From Alphaproteobacteria bacterium (GTDB taxonomy: Bacteria > Pseudomonadota > Alphaproteobacteria > Caulobacterales > Hyphomonadaceae): a stretch of 64,000 nucleotides of DNA. Under the pieces are notes generated by a model. It had not been told where the DNA came from, did not search any database, and saw only the letters and a program-made list of their open reading frames with translations. The stretch spans positions 1-64,000 of the forward strand of contig WGLW01000019.1 in NCBI GenBank assembly GCA_016125405.1, written 5' to 3'. Made by a program: the position numbers and the translations under genes. This document shows positions 62,530 through 64,000 of this stretch, in pieces. How positions within the stretch are numbered: position 1 is the stretch's first letter; the number at the start of each line of letters is the position of its first letter.

Positions 62530-63879
62530 ATGGACACCCCTTCCTCCGGGACACCCGGGTATCCGGGATATGGCATGGCGTCCTATGCCGATGCGCCCGC
62601 CCCCATTGGGTTGCGCAAATACATTCCGGCCCTCGACATTGCGGCTGTCGGTCTCTGGTTCCTGCTCTTCACGCTTGGCCAGATGCGCATTGGCGCAGGC
62701 ATCCCCGGCCTCAGCGCGCTCCGCTATCTGCTCGCCATCTACTTTGTCAGCGGGATTGTGCTTTATCCCTCCAGCCTGCTGCCCATCATCGCCAAAAGCT
62801 GGATCGTTTTCGTCCTTCCAGTGATGAACGCTCTGTCGGCGCTCTGGGCGCCATCCGCCTCGGAGGCGATCCGCCAGGGGATATTGATGGCGATGACGGC
62901 GGTCGTGTCGATTTTCATCGCCGGCCGGGTTTCGGGACGTGGATTTTTCTACACGTACTTCGCCGCCGAGTTCTTCGCGATGATCGTCAGCATTCTTCAC
63001 CCCACGCCGGTGCACGGTGACTGGGTCGGGGCGTTCGACCAGAAGAACGTTCTCGCGATCAACATGTTCGTTCTCTACATCTGCGGCTTCATTCTGATGC
63101 TCGATTCCAGAATGTCGCCGATCTACCGCCTTGCCGGAGCTTCTTCGCTGGCGCCGGCCGCATTCCTGATTGTGATGAGCCACTCGGCGACAACGCTGGC
63201 GTTCGTGGGGGCCGGAACGCTCGGATTTATCGTCTGGGCGGTGGTCTGGCGGCCTGCGAGCAAGGTGCCGCACCTCAGAATGCTGCTGGTTCTGATGGCC
63301 GTCCTGCTTGTCTCGATCGCGGCAATCCTGGTGTTCGGCATTCTCGAGGTGAATGCCGGCAATTCCATCCTCGCCCTGCTTGGCAAGGACTCAACGCTCA
63401 CCGGGCGCACCTATCTTTGGCAACAGGCGCGCGACGTGATGGCGGCGCATCCCTGGCTGGGCGTCGGAGCCAATGGCTTCTGGCGGCAAGAGCACGGCCA
63501 GGCAAACTCGATCATCGAATATTTCTATTACAAGAGCTGGGTGAAGTTCAGCTTCCACAACTCGTATTACGAAAATGGGGTCGCGCTCGGCTATCCCGGT
63601 TTCTACATGACGATCATTCTTGCGACGTGGGCTCTGTTCAATGCGCTGCGGAACTGGGTGCAAAAGCAGGACCTGTTCAACATGGGGTTCGCGACACTGG
63701 CGATCCTGATTGTCATCCGGTCGAATACAGAGGTCGACCTGGCGCTCGAGTTCGGCAACATTATCCTGCTGTACGTGGCTGCGATGCGGCGAAACGAGCC
63801 TGTCGCCGTTCCCGACCTGTCGCAGCAGAATCGCCCCGAGACCCTGCATCACGCCTTCCGCCAGGAGCGACGGACGTGA
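62530..63879 (+). CDS. O-antigen ligase / polymerase family (Wzy_C) membrane protein
   Basis: 449 residues, about 10-12 helices. The N-terminus is Pro/Gly/Ser-rich (TPSSGTPGYPGYGMASYADA). The Wzy_C region has GKDSTLTGRTYLWQQARDVM and AAHPWLGVGANGFWRQEHGQ with SFHNSYYENGVALGYPGFY. Members ligate or polymerise surface polysaccharide. The ATG was preferred to upstream in-frame starts. Its stop overlaps the GTG of a glycosyltransferase gene, indicating an exopolysaccharide or O-antigen operon that continues out of the window. Confidence 0.85.
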   Translation: MDTPSSGTPGYPGYGMASYADAPAPIGLRKYIPALDIAAVGLWFLLFTLGQMRIGAGIPGLSALRYLLAIYFVSGIVLYPSSLLPIIAKSWIVFVLPVMNALSALWAPSASEAIRQGILMAMTAVVSIFIAGRVSGRGFFYTYFAAEFFAMIVSILHPTPVHGDWVGAFDQKNVLAINMFVLYICGFILMLDSRMSPIYRLAGASSLAPAAFLIVMSHSATTLAFVGAGTLGFIVWAVVWRPASKVPHLRMLLVLMAVLLVSIAAILVFGILEVNAGNSILALLGKDSTLTGRTYLWQQARDVMAAHPWLGVGANGFWRQEHGQANSIIEYFYYKSWVKFSFHNSYYENGVALGYPGFYMTIILATWALFNALRNWVQKQDLFNMGFATLAILIVIRSNTEVDLALEFGNIILLYVAAMRRNEPVAVPDLSQQNRPETLHHAFRQERRT

Positions 63880-64000
63880 CGACCGGGTTTCAGAAGGCAG
63901 GCGTCAGCGCGCCAGACGTCAGCGTGATCGTCGCCGCATGGAAGGCGGCCGACCTGGTTTCCGCCGCCGTAGCGTCTGCGCTGGCATCCGTTGACGTATC
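63876..64000 (+). CDS. family 2 glycosyltransferase, N-terminal fragment (cut by window edge)
   Basis: GTG start overlapping the previous stop (GTGA). 41 codons visible, with DVSVIVAAWKAADLVSAAVA then SALASVDV, the classic first strand and helix of GT-A family 2 enzymes. Nothing further can be said about donor or acceptor. Confidence 0.75.
   Translation, partial: MTTGFQKAGVSAPDVSVIVAAWKAADLVSAAVASALASVDV

Overview
The window is a 64-kb, GC-rich, densely coded stretch of an alphaproteobacterial chromosome. Gene order (erpA, dgt, SPOR protein, nagZ, scpA-scpB, tatA-tatB-tatC, serS, surE-pcm, nlpD, yajC-secD), the protein sequences themselves and the many lipoproteins and TonB-type genes point to an aquatic, aerobic member of Caulobacterales or a neighbouring order. 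The genus cannot be fixed from sequence alone. No rRNA, tRNA, CRISPR array or intact insertion sequence was seen.

Region 1 (1-19.0 kb, almost all minus strand) is housekeeping. It holds transcription and translation (5' part of rpoB, rplL, rplJ, rplA, rplK, nusG, secE), protein export (secD, yajC, tatABC), cell-wall and division functions (degenerate NlpD-type LysM/M23 lipoprotein, nagZ, SPOR protein), chromosome segregation (scpA, scpB), repair (pcm, surE), serS and dgt. A hairpin followed by U residues lies between rplL and rpoB, and another between rplA and rplJ. SecD is not followed by secF; it abuts secE instead. SerRS carries an insertion of about 75-80 residues.

Region 2 (19.1-41.2 kb) is mixed metabolism. 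It contains an A-type Fe-S carrier, small envelope lipoproteins, a nitroreductase, an unusual M20 peptidase homologue lacking several metal ligands, an exported amidohydrolase, an orphan ExbD, exonuclease III, the der-bamB-YfgM-panB block, a crotonase, a split pair of acyl-CoA dehydrogenases resembling PimC/PimD, a periplasmic PQQ dehydrogenase fused to cytochrome c, and a retropepsin-like protease operon.

Region 3 (41.2-49.9 kb) is a sulfate-acquisition locus: an outer-membrane channel, an Rrf2-type regulator with clustered cysteines, sulfate-binding protein, CysT, CysW, CysA and an SLC13/TrkA-C permease. A shared 12-base box upstream of the regulator and of sbp is a candidate operator. A 15+3+15 perfect palindrome sits just upstream of dusA at the left edge.

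Region 4 (49.9-52.7 kb) is gene-poor and accessory-looking. It has an overlapping BrnT toxin / HTH antitoxin pair, a small DEDDh exonuclease and long non-coding stretches with palindromes.

Region 5 (52.7-64 kb) has a Tat-exported HisC-like aminotransferase beside a TonB-dependent receptor, an ArsR-SRPBCC-SRPBCC-YceI operon whose operator-like palindrome covers the arsR start codon, a Kef-type antiporter, a ModE-like HTH protein, an Nit-type amidase, and the start of a polysaccharide locus (O-antigen ligase family protein and a truncated glycosyltransferase).
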